Below are positions 8,932-17,160 of a stretch of 52,293 bases of DNA, piece after piece (within the stretch, counting starts at the first letter, position 1; each line of letters starts with the position of its first letter). The notes below the pieces were generated by a model. That model was not told where the DNA came from, made no database searches, and was given only the letters and a program-made list of their open reading frames with translations. The translations under genes and the position numbers were made by a program. This DNA comes from Mycobacterium simulans (GTDB lineage: Bacteria; Actinomycetota; Actinomycetes; Mycobacteriales; Mycobacteriaceae), in NCBI RefSeq assembly GCF_900232995.1, contig NZ_OCVX01000007.1, positions 196,599 to 248,891 on the forward strand. Reading direction: 5' to 3'.

Positions 8932-9336
8932 CTAAACGAATTCGTAGACAAGCCACCACACCAGAGCGGCGGCTACCAGCAACAAGCCGGTCAGGATCGC
9001 CGCGCGGACCAATCCCGACTGACGATGAAACCAGTCACGCATCTGGGTGAAGCGCCAGTCGGTCCACGCGTAAGCGCGTGCGGCCCAATCGATCTCGACC
9101 GCCAGAAGGCGGAATGACACCAGCAGCGCCGGGATCCCGGCTTCAGGAAGCAGCACGATCAACGGAATGCACGAGACGAGCAGCGCGCCGCCGATGATGG
9201 CCAGCGTCGCGCGAACCGGCATTGGCCGGGCCTGGCTCCGCTCGCGGTAGGCCAGCACCCGACCGAGCGCAGCGTCGCGGGCCGGATTTCTATGGTCGTC
9301 TGGGTCCACGGATGCGCCTGCGTTCGGCATCGTCAT
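8932..9336 (-). CDS. Small membrane protein, Rv1924c-like
   Basis: 134 residues starting MTMPNAGASVDPDD. A charged N-terminal 40 residues precede a long hydrophobic stretch (about 42-76, probably two membrane segments), then an amphipathic part containing WAARAYAWTDWRFTQMRDWF, and a final membrane helix LTGLLLVAAALVWWLV at the C-terminus. No enzymatic motif. It is divergent from the fadD31-like gene, with only 44 bases between the two start codons, so the promoters must overlap. The function is unknown. Confidence 0.8.
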   Translation of the reverse strand: MTMPNAGASVDPDDHRNPARDAALGRVLAYRERSQARPMPVRATLAIIGGALLVSCIPLIVLLPEAGIPALLVSFRLLAVEIDWAARAYAWTDWRFTQMRDWFHRQSGLVRAAILTGLLLVAAALVWWLVYEFV

Positions 9337-9380
9337 CGCAGGGACTCTAACGTCTTTCGGGGGACACCTAGACTGCGCCT

Positions 9381-11222
9381 ATGGATTACGGTTCCCGGCA
9401 GGACTCCGTGGCTCCAAAAGGCTTGCTAGAGATCGAGGACTGCCTGGGCGCCGACGGCAGCATCGTGTTGCCGCCAGGCACCACGCTGATCTCTCTGATC
9501 GCGCGCAACGTCGCCAACGTCGGTGATTCGGTGGCGTATCGCTACCTGGATTACGCCCGTTCGGCCGACGGACAGGTCGCCGAAGTGACGTGGGCAGAGT
9601 TCGGCGTGCGTCTGCATGCCATCGGCGCCCATGTGCAACAGTTCGCGGATCCTGGCGACCGTGTCGCGATTCTCGCGCCGCAGGGCATCGACTACGTTGC
9701 CGGCTTCTACGCCGCGATCAAGGCGGGCACCATCGCGGTGCCGTTGTTCGCGCCTGAACTTCCGGGCCATGCCGAACGACTCGAAACGGCGTTGCGCGAT
9801 TCGCTGCCCGCCGTCGTCCTCACGACAACCGCAGCCAAAGACGCCGTCGAAAGCTTTCTGAATCACCTCACCCAGCTGCGACGGCCGCACGTCATCCTCA
9901 TCGATCAGATAGCCGATTCGGCGGGGGAGTTGTTCACCCCGGTGGATCTCGACATCGCCGCCGTTTCCCACCTGCAGTACACGTCGGGCTCGACCCGACC
10001 GCCGATCGGCGTCGAGATCACCCACCGCGCGGTCGGCACCAATCTGGTGCAGATGATCCTCTCGATCGACCTGCTGAACCGAAACACGCACGGCGTCAGT
10101 TGGTTACCGCTCTACCACGACATGGGCCTATCGATGATCGGATTCCCGGCGGTGTACGGCGGACACTCAACCCTGATGTCACCAACGGCGTTCGTCCGTA
10201 GGCCGCAGCGTTGGATCCAAGCATTGGCCGCCGAATCACGAACCGGCCGTGTGGTCACCGCGGCCCCCAACTTCGCATACGAATGGACCGCACAGCGGGG
10301 CCTGCCCACGCAGGGCGAGGATGTCGACCTCAGCAATGTGGTGCTGATCATCGGTTCCGAACCGGTCAGCATCGATGCCGTCACGACGTTCGATAAGGCG
10401 TTCACGCCCTACGGATTACCGCGCACGGCGTTCAAGCCCTCGTATGGCATTGCGGAGGCCACGCTGATGGTCGCAACCATCGGTCACACCGCAGAGACCT
10501 CCGTTGCGTACTTCGACCGAGAGCAGCTGGGCGTTGATAGGGCGGTACCGGTCGCCGCTGATGCTCCCAACGCAGTTGCTCATGTCTCATGCGGCCAAGT
10601 AGCGCGCAGCCTATGGGCGGTGATCGTGAACCCTGCCAGTGGCACCGAACTGCCGGACGGTGAAGTCGGGGAAGTTTGGCTACAGGGCGACAATGTTGGT
10701 CGCGGCTACTGGGGACGACCCGAAGAGACACGGCAGACGTTTGGCGCCAAGCTGCAATCGCCGCTCACGGAAGGCAGTCACGCCGCAGGCTCGGCCGTCG
10801 GGGGCAACTGGCTGAGGACCGGGGATCTGGGGGTATACCTCGACGGTGAGCTCTACATCACCGGTCGTATCGCGGATCTGATAACGATCGATGGACGTAA
10901 CCATTACCCGCAGGACCTCGAGGCCACGGCTGCAGAGGCGTCGCCGATGGTGCGACGCGGATATGTGACGGCCTTCGCGGTGCCCGCTGACGACGGCAGC
11001 CAACGCTTGGTGATCATCGCCGAGCGCGCGGCGGGGACCAGTCGCGCAGATCCGCGGCCGGCGGTCGAGGCAATCCGAACGGCAGTGTCGCACCGCCATG
11101 GTTTGTCCGTCGCCGATGTACGTTTCCTGCCAGCCGGCGCCATTCCGCGAACCACTAGTGGCAAGCTGGCGCGCCGGGCGTGCCGCGCCCAATACCTCAG
11201 CGGTGTATTAGGGGTGCATTAA
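9381..11222 (+). CDS. fadD31: Fatty-acyl-AMP ligase, FadD31-like
   Basis: 613 residues from ATG 9381. This is an ANL-superfamily enzyme: the phosphate-binding motif YTSGSTRPPIG is at about 199-209, SWLPLYHDMGL (typical of fatty-acyl-AMP ligases) at about 240, SYGIAEATLMVA near 356, WLRTGDLG near 477, and the C-terminal catalytic Lys in TSGKLARR near 592. FAALs activate fatty acids as acyl-adenylates and pass them to polyketide synthases or carrier proteins. No polyketide synthase gene is adjacent here, so its acceptor is unclear. The locus, between an Rv1924c homologue and mpt63, matches Rv1925. Confidence 0.93.
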   Translation: MDYGSRQDSVAPKGLLEIEDCLGADGSIVLPPGTTLISLIARNVANVGDSVAYRYLDYARSADGQVAEVTWAEFGVRLHAIGAHVQQFADPGDRVAILAPQGIDYVAGFYAAIKAGTIAVPLFAPELPGHAERLETALRDSLPAVVLTTTAAKDAVESFLNHLTQLRRPHVILIDQIADSAGELFTPVDLDIAAVSHLQYTSGSTRPPIGVEITHRAVGTNLVQMILSIDLLNRNTHGVSWLPLYHDMGLSMIGFPAVYGGHSTLMSPTAFVRRPQRWIQALAAESRTGRVVTAAPNFAYEWTAQRGLPTQGEDVDLSNVVLIIGSEPVSIDAVTTFDKAFTPYGLPRTAFKPSYGIAEATLMVATIGHTAETSVAYFDREQLGVDRAVPVAADAPNAVAHVSCGQVARSLWAVIVNPASGTELPDGEVGEVWLQGDNVGRGYWGRPEETRQTFGAKLQSPLTEGSHAAGSAVGGNWLRTGDLGVYLDGELYITGRIADLITIDGRNHYPQDLEATAAEASPMVRRGYVTAFAVPADDGSQRLVIIAERAAGTSRADPRPAVEAIRTAVSHRHGLSVADVRFLPAGAIPRTTSGKLARRACRAQYLSGVLGVH

Positions 11223-11228
11223 TACGGC

Positions 11229-11708
11229 TTACGGCCCCCAAATCAAGAGGTCTTCCATTCCGTTGTTCATGGCAACTATCGTCGGCGACGGACCGGTGAC
11301 ATCGAAGTAGATTTTGCCGCTCGCTTGTGCGCCTTGCGGGATAGTAGCTCCGCTAATGGTGTTTGGTCCCGAGGCTTGCCACAAGACCCGATAGTTGACT
11401 CCGTCGGCGGTGCGGGCATTGAACTGCGAGATGGCCGGGGTGACGGTACCCGAGATCGCATTGACGGTAGCGGTGGCTTCCCAGACCTGGCCGGCGACCG
11501 GATAGCCCGGGACAGTGTCGGTGCTGGATTTGAGATCGCTGACTTTCCAGCCGAGGACAACTTGCCCGACGGAGTCGGTCATCGTCAATTCATTGCCAAG
11601 TTTGCCGATGACGGGATAGGCCGCGGACGTAATTGGCGCACTGGCGACAGCAATCGTTGTCATACTCACGATCGCGGCTGCGGTCTTTATCATCGTGGTG
11701 ATCGTCAT
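11229..11708 (-). CDS. mpt63: Secreted immunogenic protein MPT63
   Basis: 159 residues, exactly the family's usual length. An N-terminal signal peptide (MTITTMIKTAAAIVSMTTIA, cut around residue 29 at SAA/AYP) precedes the beta-sandwich mature domain, which keeps GKLGNELTMTDSVGQVVLGW, PGYPVAGQVWEATATVNAI and the C-terminal MNNGMEDLLIWGP. MPT63 is a small secreted immunoglobulin-like protein abundant in culture filtrates; its molecular role is not settled. A strong GGAGGA site lies four bases before the ATG at 11708. The stop is seven bases from the end of the convergent fadD31-like gene. Confidence 0.96.
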   Translation of the reverse strand: MTITTMIKTAAAIVSMTTIAVASAPITSAAYPVIGKLGNELTMTDSVGQVVLGWKVSDLKSSTDTVPGYPVAGQVWEATATVNAISGTVTPAISQFNARTADGVNYRVLWQASGPNTISGATIPQGAQASGKIYFDVTGPSPTIVAMNNGMEDLLIWGP

Positions 11709-11817
11709 TGCTCCTCCACTACTCGATTTAGGTTGATCACATCATTCGAGGCCACCCGACGCAATACACTCTAATCTGCAAATGACCAGCGGTTCCATAA
11801 ATTCAGCCCTGAAACCC

Positions 11818-11837
11818 GCGCAATTGCGCTAGCGCAA
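11818..11837. promoter_or_regulatory. Overlapping palindromes upstream of mpt63 and the DUF2071 gene
   Basis: GCGCAATTGCGC (11818-11829) and TTGCGCTAGCGCAA (11824-11837) are both perfect palindromes that share six bases. They lie in the shared divergent intergenic region between mpt63 and the gene at 11918. The arrangement suits a dimeric regulator with two overlapping sites, but no regulator is identified. Confidence 0.4.
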
Positions 11838-11917
11838 CGCTAACCAGAAGGCGGCCAACCGACAACAATTCGGTGCCTCATACCCGACCGTCGTAACCTG
11901 CATGCCACGATGATTCG

Positions 11918-12691
11918 ATGATCGCCACACCTGGCCCGTGCGATACCGGATCTGGTGAGGGTTCGGCACTAGCGGGGTATCCGGTCACACCCCCGCCCCT
12001 TCCTGGTCCGGTTGCCTTCGACCAGCGGTGGAGTGAGGTGACGTTCGTCCATTGGCCGGTGCGGCCCGAAAGTGTTGAACACTTGTACCCGCCGGGAACC
12101 CGCCCCGACGTCTTCGCCGACGGCATGACGTACGTGGCGTTGGTCCCGTTTGTCATGAGCAGCACCAAGATTGGCACGGCGCTGCCGCTGCGGTATTTCG
12201 GCAGCTTTCTGGAGACCAACATCCGGCTGTATTCGGTCGACGACGCCGGCCGCCACGGCGTCCTGTTCCGATCGCTGGAAACGGCTCGGCTGGCGGTGGT
12301 GCCCGTCACCAGGATTGGCCTCGGCGTCCCATACACGTGGGCCAAGATGCGGATGACGCGGTCCGAGGAACAGATCACCTATCACAGCGTGCGGCGCTGG
12401 CCCCGACGCGGCCTGCGCAGCCTGCTGACAATCACCATCGGCGACGTGGTCCAGCCGACGACACTGGAAATCTGGCTCACCGCCCGCTGGGGCGCGCACA
12501 CCCGCAAAGCCGGCCGTACTTGGTGGGTGCCAAACGAGCACGGACCGTGGCCGTTGCAGGCGGCGCAGATCGTCGAGCTGCATGACGAACTGCTGGACGC
12601 GAGTGGCGTGCAACCCGCGGGCGACCGCTTGCGTGCGTTGTTTTCACCAGGCGTGCGAACCCGTTTCGGTCGGCCGTGTCTGGTTCAGTAG
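11918..12691 (+). CDS. DUF2071/YqjF-like protein, Rv1927-like
   Basis: 257 residues from ATG 11918, the same length as I recall for Rv1927. Segments QRWSEVTFVHWPVRPESVEH, PPGTRPDVFADGMTYVALVP and a PLRYFGSFLETNIRLYSVDD stretch are characteristic of the acetoacetate-decarboxylase-like DUF2071 fold. No experimentally known function. Tryptophans and aromatic residues in WGAHTRKAGRTWWVPNEHGPW fit a hydrophobic pocket. The stop overlaps by seven bases the end of the convergent Cys-rich gene at 12685. Confidence 0.85.
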   Translation: MIATPGPCDTGSGEGSALAGYPVTPPPLPGPVAFDQRWSEVTFVHWPVRPESVEHLYPPGTRPDVFADGMTYVALVPFVMSSTKIGTALPLRYFGSFLETNIRLYSVDDAGRHGVLFRSLETARLAVVPVTRIGLGVPYTWAKMRMTRSEEQITYHSVRRWPRRGLRSLLTITIGDVVQPTTLEIWLTARWGAHTRKAGRTWWVPNEHGPWPLQAAQIVELHDELLDASGVQPAGDRLRALFSPGVRTRFGRPCLVQ

Positions 12692-13110
12692 CCCAGCACA
12701 TGGAAATGCCCCTGCAGGCAATCGCCCTCGACACCGCTATGGGGATCGTCTTCGAAAGTTCGCCAGTTCCAATGATCTCCGCAATAGGACGCTGCGCAAT
12801 CTGGGCAGCAGAAGGGCGCATAGCTGTACCCGATGCGATACAGCGCCGATGCATCGGCTCCCGCGATCGCTTCGGCCACAGGGTCGACGCGCTCGACCGA
12901 GACGGGCCGGCTGGTTACCCCAAAGAAGGTCTCCACCACCAGCGCGGCTTGGCCCGCGGGACGGACTGCGGCATCCAATTCGGCCAAAGCTGTAAGGGCC
13001 GGCGAAGACGGATCGGGAACCCGTTGAACAGATTTCACGAGCCGGACGCGTCCCGCGATCTCGCCGCAAGCCGCACAGCGGAAGCTGGTCTCAGGTGCAG
13101 GTGTATCCAC
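12685..13110 (-). CDS. Small Cys-rich hypothetical protein
   Basis: 141 residues from GTG 13110. Cys pairs FRCAACGE (about 11-18) and FCCPDCAASYCGDHW (about 99-113) look like a metal-binding ribbon, and the C-terminus GDCLQGHFHVLGY carries more Cys/His. It starts inside the last 20 bases of the SDR gene, which suggests translational coupling with that enzyme. Coding evidence is the intact frame, the Cys pattern and the tight overlap; there is no family I can name. Its existence is less certain than that of the neighbours because the other strand is also open in places. Confidence 0.65.
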   Translation of the reverse strand: MDTPAPETSFRCAACGEIAGRVRLVKSVQRVPDPSSPALTALAELDAAVRPAGQAALVVETFFGVTSRPVSVERVDPVAEAIAGADASALYRIGYSYAPFCCPDCAASYCGDHWNWRTFEDDPHSGVEGDCLQGHFHVLGY

Positions 13111-13858
13111 CGTCGATCACAATGTCGGAACCGGTCATGTAGCTGGACGCCTCGCTGGCCAAGTAGAGGTACAGGCCGGTGAGTTCGTCGGGCCGGCCGA
13201 TGCGGCCGAGCGGAATCTTGGGCTCCCACAGCGCGTGGTACTCCGCTAGCGGCTCGACGAGCTCGGTGAGGATATAGCCCGGACTGACACTGTTCACCCG
13301 GATGTTGTGCGGAGCCAACTCCACGGCCATTGCCTTGGTCAGGTGAATGACCGCCGCCTTGGAGGTGCAGTAGTGGCTCACCTGTTGCGGGATGTTGATG
13401 ATGTGCCCCGACATCGACGCGGTGGTAATGATGGCCCCGCCCCGACCCTGCTTGACCATCGCCCTGGCCGCTGTCTGGGCGGTGAGGAATACGCCGGTCA
13501 CATTGGTGTCTTGGATCCGCTGAAACTCTTCCAACGACATGTCCAGCATCGGAGTGACATCCACGAGGCCGGCGTTGCAGACCGCGATATCGATCCCACC
13601 CAGCTGGGCGGTCACCTGGTCGACCATACTGGTGACCTGATCTTGCTGGGTCACGTCGCAACGGATTGGCACGGCCGTGCCGCCGGCAGCGGCGATATCG
13701 GCTGCGACCTTCTCCAAGGAATCGAAATGCCTTGCGGCAACGGCTACTTGAGCCCCGGCTTGGACGTAGGCCAGGGCCACCTTCTTGCCGATGCCGGTGG
13801 ACGCCCCGGTTATCAGGGCCGTCTTACCATGCAAGTCGAACAAGTCCAAGACGCTCAT
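13091..13858 (-). CDS. Short-chain dehydrogenase/reductase, Rv1928c-like
   Basis: 255 residues from ATG 13858 (MSVLDLFDLHGKTALITGAS). Classical SDR: TGASTGIG cofactor motif at about 17-24, NAG within AVCNAGLVD near 92-94, catalytic Ser in ITTASMSG, and YxxxK in SHYCTSK near 161-165, followed by NSVSPGYI. The pattern GASTGIGKKVA and Arg residues after it suggest NADP(H) or NAD(H); I cannot decide. The substrate is unknown. It is divergent from the SnoaL-like gene with 18 bases between starts, and the reverse-strand Cys-rich gene overlaps its 3' end. Confidence 0.93.
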   Translation of the reverse strand: MSVLDLFDLHGKTALITGASTGIGKKVALAYVQAGAQVAVAARHFDSLEKVAADIAAAGGTAVPIRCDVTQQDQVTSMVDQVTAQLGGIDIAVCNAGLVDVTPMLDMSLEEFQRIQDTNVTGVFLTAQTAARAMVKQGRGGAIITTASMSGHIINIPQQVSHYCTSKAAVIHLTKAMAVELAPHNIRVNSVSPGYILTELVEPLAEYHALWEPKIPLGRIGRPDELTGLYLYLASEASSYMTGSDIVIDGGYTCT

Positions 13859-13876
13859 AGTTCTAGTGTGTCCGGT

Positions 13877-14362
13877 ATGGGCAAGTTCTCCAAAGCCGAG
13901 ATCGACAAAGCAATCAGGCACTACACAACGGTCGTCGAAGGATGCTCCGCCTCAGGTGACTGGCGGCCCTTTGCAGATCTATTCACTGAGGATGTGGTCT
14001 ACACCGAGCACCACTATGGGGTATTTCGCGGGCGTGAGGAGGTGCGTGAGTGGATCGTCGCGGTCATGGCACCCTTCCCGCACATGCGTTTTCCGTCTGA
14101 CTGGATCGCATACGACGTAGACAATGACGCGGTCGTCCTGATGATCAAGAATCTGCTCGACCACCCGACAGACCCCGACGGTGAGCCGTTCTGGTTTCCG
14201 AACTGGACTCGACTCGTCTACGCCGGAGACGGGCTGTTCTCCAGCGAGGAAGACATTTACAACCCCAGCCGTGACGCTCCGGGCGCTGTCGGCGCCTGGC
14301 TGGAGGCCGGCGGCCGGTTCGCTTCGGACACGTTCTTGCAGCCCAAGGGGTCGCAGCCTTAG
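13877..14362 (+). CDS. SnoaL/NTF2-like protein
   Basis: 161 residues from ATG 13877 (GTG 13868 is an alternative). The sequence MGKFSKAEIDKAIRHYTTVV, then WRPFADLFTEDVVYTEHHYG and FRGREEVREWI, is the standard start of an NTF2-like SnoaL domain (cone-shaped barrel, often an isomerase, cyclase or dehydratase). W and F residues late in the chain (EPFWFPNWTRLVYAGDGL) line the pocket. It is divergent from the SDR, which suggests a small two-gene oxidative unit. Its stop overlaps the stop of the reverse DJ-1-like gene by two bases. A reverse-strand open frame of 213 codons over the same DNA is rejected. Confidence 0.82.
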   Translation: MGKFSKAEIDKAIRHYTTVVEGCSASGDWRPFADLFTEDVVYTEHHYGVFRGREEVREWIVAVMAPFPHMRFPSDWIAYDVDNDAVVLMIKNLLDHPTDPDGEPFWFPNWTRLVYAGDGLFSSEEDIYNPSRDAPGAVGAWLEAGGRFASDTFLQPKGSQP

Positions 14363-15102
14363 GCGGACGAACCCACTCGATGTCGCCGGCGCCGACGCGA
14401 CCGCGCCGCGTTTAGCGCCTGCTCCCACGCGAGCAACGTGGTGGCCTTGAGGTTCGCCGGCTTGACGCTGTCCTTGGACAGCAGGGCCGTCGCAGCGGCT
14501 TTCGTAGTGGCCGACGCCTTTGACATGTGGCCGCAGTCGAACGGTGGCTGGGGATCGTATTCGATCGCGAGCTGGATTGCCTTCGCGCGATCTTCCCCGC
14601 CCATCTCGCCGGCCAGCCACAGCGCGAGGTCAAGTCCCGCCGATACGCCCGCACTGGTAACGATGTTGTGCTGGTGGACAATCCGTTCGTCGGCGACGGG
14701 GACAGCGCCGAAGGCCTTCAGCGCAGGAATGGTCAGCCAGTGCGACGTCGCCCGCCGGTCCTTGAGCAGACCGGCCGCCGCCAGAATGACCGAACCCGAA
14801 CACACCGACGTCGTCCAGGTAGCTGTCTGGTGGGCCTGACGCAACCAGTCCAGCAGCTTCTCGTCGCGTGCGTGCACCGGAGTGGACGGGCCCCCGGGCA
14901 CGAGAACGACATCGGGCGAAGGTGTTTCGGCCAGCGAGTGCGTAGCGCCGAGCACCAGCACGCCCGAGTCGGCAGTGATCGGCCCGGCTTCGTGCCACAC
15001 AAACCTCACCTCGGCGTGCGGCAGCTGTCGCAGCACCTCGTAAGGGCCGATCATGTCCAGAGCGGTGAAGCCTGGGTACGCCACGAACGCGAACTGGGTC
15101 AT
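14359..15102 (-). CDS. DJ-1/PfpI family protein, Rv1930c-like
   Basis: 247 residues from ATG 15102, with GGAGAT six bases upstream. The DJ-1/PfpI (class I glutamine amidotransferase-like) fold is seen in FAFVAYPGFTALDMIGPYEV at residues 4-23, VVLVPGG near 77 and the nucleophile elbow TTSVCSGSVILAAAG with Cys near 108. This is the isonitrile-hydratase/GlxA N-domain type. The C-terminal 50 residues are basic and not part of the domain. It lies 18 bases downstream of the GlxA-like regulator and is probably co-transcribed with it. Confidence 0.88.
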   Translation of the reverse strand: MTQFAFVAYPGFTALDMIGPYEVLRQLPHAEVRFVWHEAGPITADSGVLVLGATHSLAETPSPDVVLVPGGPSTPVHARDEKLLDWLRQAHQTATWTTSVCSGSVILAAAGLLKDRRATSHWLTIPALKAFGAVPVADERIVHQHNIVTSAGVSAGLDLALWLAGEMGGEDRAKAIQLAIEYDPQPPFDCGHMSKASATTKAAATALLSKDSVKPANLKATTLLAWEQALNAARSRRRRRHRVGSSA

Positions 15103-15119
15103 CGGTATCTCCTTACTGG

Positions 15120-16088
15120 TTAGGCGAACGCTTTGCGGTACTGATCTGGCGGGATACCGATACGACGAATAAAGTTGCGCCGCATGGTTTCCGCCGTGCC
15201 GAAGCCGCAACGGGCGGCGATTGCCACCATGGTGTCGTCGGTCTCCTCCAATTGTCGGCGCGCGGCTTCGGTGCGGATGCGTTCGACGTATTGGCCGGGC
15301 GCCTCACCGACTTCGTCGGTGAACACTCGGGTGAAGTGGCGTGGACTCATCGCCGCACGTTGGGCCAGATCGTCAATGCTGTGCGAGCCGCCGGGATGAG
15401 CTTCGATAGCTTCCTGAACCTGGCGGATCGAGGTCCGTTTGGCTCGCGGCATCCATACCGGGGCAGCGAACTGAGTCTGCCCGCCCGGGCGGCGCAAGTA
15501 GAGCACAAGCCAGCGCGCCACGGTTTGGGCGACTTCCGTGCCGTGGTCATCCTCGACAAGTGACAGCGCGAGGTCGATTCCCGCGGTGACGCCCGCGGCG
15601 GTCCATATCGTCTCCGAGCTACGAACGAAAATAGGGTCGGCATCGACCGCGACGGCGGGGAACTCGCGGGCCAGCCGCTCGGCAAATGCCCAGTGCGTGG
15701 TGGCACGGCGGCCGTCCAGCAGCCCCGCTTCGGCAGCGAGAAATGCGCCCGTGCAGACGGAGACCACGCGGCGGGCGGTGCCGGAGGCCGTCCTGATCCA
15801 CTCCATGAGCTGTGGGTTGGTTCGTGCGGCATCGACACCTGCACCGCCGGGCACCACGACCGTGTCAACTGGCTCGCTCGGGCGTGGCAGCGGCGTCGAC
15901 ACGAATGCCAGGCCGGTTGCGGTGGTGATGGGTTGGCCGTCGATTGAGCCCACAACCACGTCGTATCCGCCGCTGGTCAACAGCGATGCGGCGGTGAATA
16001 CCTCGTACGGCCCCACCACGTCGAGCGCCTGCACGATCGGGTAGCCGACAATGACCACCTTGCGAGCCATGGACCCAGTGTTGGCCAT
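15120..16088 (-). CDS. GlxA-type AraC family regulator, Rv1931c-like
   Basis: 322 residues from ATG 16088 (ATG 16070 is an alternative). Residues about 8-190 form a DJ-1/PfpI domain (VVIVGYPIVQALDVVGPYEV, VVVPGGAG, VVSVCTGAFLAAEAGLL with a Cys at the elbow). Residues about 225-320 form an AraC-type double helix-turn-helix (SIDDLAQRAAMSPRHFTRVF and AAIARCGFGTAETMRR-type second helix). This is the architecture of GlxA-like transcriptional regulators. It probably controls the adjacent DJ-1 protein gene or the divergent tpx. The intergenic region with tpx is about 100 bp. Confidence 0.92.
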   Translation of the reverse strand: MANTGSMARKVVIVGYPIVQALDVVGPYEVFTAASLLTSGGYDVVVGSIDGQPITTATGLAFVSTPLPRPSEPVDTVVVPGGAGVDAARTNPQLMEWIRTASGTARRVVSVCTGAFLAAEAGLLDGRRATTHWAFAERLAREFPAVAVDADPIFVRSSETIWTAAGVTAGIDLALSLVEDDHGTEVAQTVARWLVLYLRRPGGQTQFAAPVWMPRAKRTSIRQVQEAIEAHPGGSHSIDDLAQRAAMSPRHFTRVFTDEVGEAPGQYVERIRTEAARRQLEETDDTMVAIAARCGFGTAETMRRNFIRRIGIPPDQYRKAFA

Positions 16089-16189
16089 GCGGCCGTATGT
16101 CGTCTACGACACGCACCCCACAAATTAGGACATGGGCCCTTACGCAGCCCGACCGAACGGGGTCCAACTGGCCTTGGCAGACTGTGCCC

Positions 16190-16687
16190 ATGGCACAGAT
16201 AACCCTGCGTGGAAATGCGATCAACACCGTCGGCGAGCTACCCGCCGTCGGATCCTCGGCACCTAACTTCAACCTGACCGGCGCGGATCTAGGACCAGTC
16301 TGTAACGAGCAGTTCCGCGGCAAGCCGGTGTTGCTCAACATCTTTCCGTCTGTGGACACGCCGGTGTGCGCCAGCAGTGTGCGGACCTTCAACGAACGCG
16401 CCTCCGCAAGCGGTGTTTCTGTTCTGTGTGTCTCCAAGGACCTGCCGTTCGCGCAGAAGCGGTTCTGCGGCGCCGAGGGCATCGAGAACGTAGCGACCGC
16501 GTCGGCATTCCGGGATAACTTCGGCGAGAACTACGGCGTCACCATCGCCGACGGTCCGATGGCCGGCCTGCTCGCTCGAGCCGTCGTCGTGATAGGTGCC
16601 GACGGGAACGTCGCCTACACCGAATTGGTGCCAGAGATCGCGCAAGAACCCAATTACGATGCCGCGCTTGCGGCGTTGGGCGGATAG
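16190..16687 (+). CDS. tpx: Thiol peroxidase Tpx
   Basis: 165 residues starting at ATG 16190 (MAQITLRGNAINTVGELPAV); the longer open frame upstream is not conserved in the family. An atypical 2-Cys peroxiredoxin that reduces hydrogen peroxide, alkyl hydroperoxides and peroxynitrite with thioredoxin as donor. The peroxidatic Cys60 is in SVDTPVCASSVRTFNERA, Cys80 in VSVLCVSKD, and the resolving Cys93 in KRFCGAEGIENV. All three Cys of the M. tuberculosis enzyme are present. It is divergent from the GlxA-like regulator and convergent with the small lipoprotein at 16703. Confidence 0.97.
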   Translation: MAQITLRGNAINTVGELPAVGSSAPNFNLTGADLGPVCNEQFRGKPVLLNIFPSVDTPVCASSVRTFNERASASGVSVLCVSKDLPFAQKRFCGAEGIENVATASAFRDNFGENYGVTIADGPMAGLLARAVVVIGADGNVAYTELVPEIAQEPNYDAALAALGG

Positions 16688-16702
16688 CTTCGTTAGGCTC
16701 CG

Positions 16703-16864
16703 TTAAAGCGTGGCCGGCAACCCGACCACTGTGCCCGACGCGCGCGGGCCGTATTCGCCCCCTTGTGCGTTAACGGGGCAGCCGGCTAATGTCGCCGCAG
16801 CCGCGGCGGCCAATATCGCGCCTAGCACCACGCGAACGGTCAGCTTCCTGCGGTTGGCATTCAT
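16703..16864 (-). CDS. Short predicted lipoprotein, 53 residues
   Basis: A small gene below usual length cut-offs. ATG 16864 opens MNANRRKLTVRVVLGAILAA, followed by an Ala-rich hydrophobic core and a lipobox LAGC with Cys at residue 29. The mature peptide is only about 25 residues and rich in Gly, Pro and Val. GAAAGGA lies seven bases upstream of the ATG, and an A/T-rich region with GATAAT-like hexamers is further upstream. Signal peptide, lipobox and ribosome site together make it credible. The function is unknown; it could be a surface lipopeptide or a leftover of a longer protein. Confidence 0.65.
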   Translation of the reverse strand: MNANRRKLTVRVVLGAILAAAAAATLAGCPVNAQGGEYGPRASGTVVGLPATL

Positions 16865-17160
16865 CGATTGGTCCTTTCATCGTCCGGTTACTATTGCGCG
16901 CAGCGCCGAAATATTATCGCCCCTATAATCTCCCGCCAATAGCTATTGAGAAAAATTCCTACGATGCCTTGGCGTCAATCTGTCACGTCACGAACGGCAT
17001 CGTAATATGCTGCTACACAATACTTTTGGTTATCGACGACGATCAACGCGATGCAATTGTAAAGTAATTTGACATCCGCCTGTCGACCATTTTGACAATT
17101 TTCGGAATTTAACAATAATGCCGACAGCCGACATTCGCAGAATCGGCATGCGCCGGGGGA
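16865..17160. promoter_or_regulatory. A/T-rich intergenic stretch
   Basis: About 300 bp, A/T-rich for this genome, between the small lipoprotein and the fadE remnant. It contains reverse-strand GATAAT-like and TATAG sequences 50-70 bases before the lipoprotein start, consistent with its promoter. No open frame with family features was found. The low GC may also mark decayed or acquired DNA next to the breakpoint zone. Confidence 0.4.

Noticed and set aside
7767..9050. Forward 427-codon frame overlapping lipD
   Set aside because: Out-of-frame shadow of lipD, Arg-rich and without homology.
13979..14620. Reverse-strand 213-codon open frame
   Set aside because: It lies antisense to the SnoaL-like gene and the DJ-1 gene's 3' end, is Arg/Val-rich without motifs, and the forward frame has a clear fold signature.
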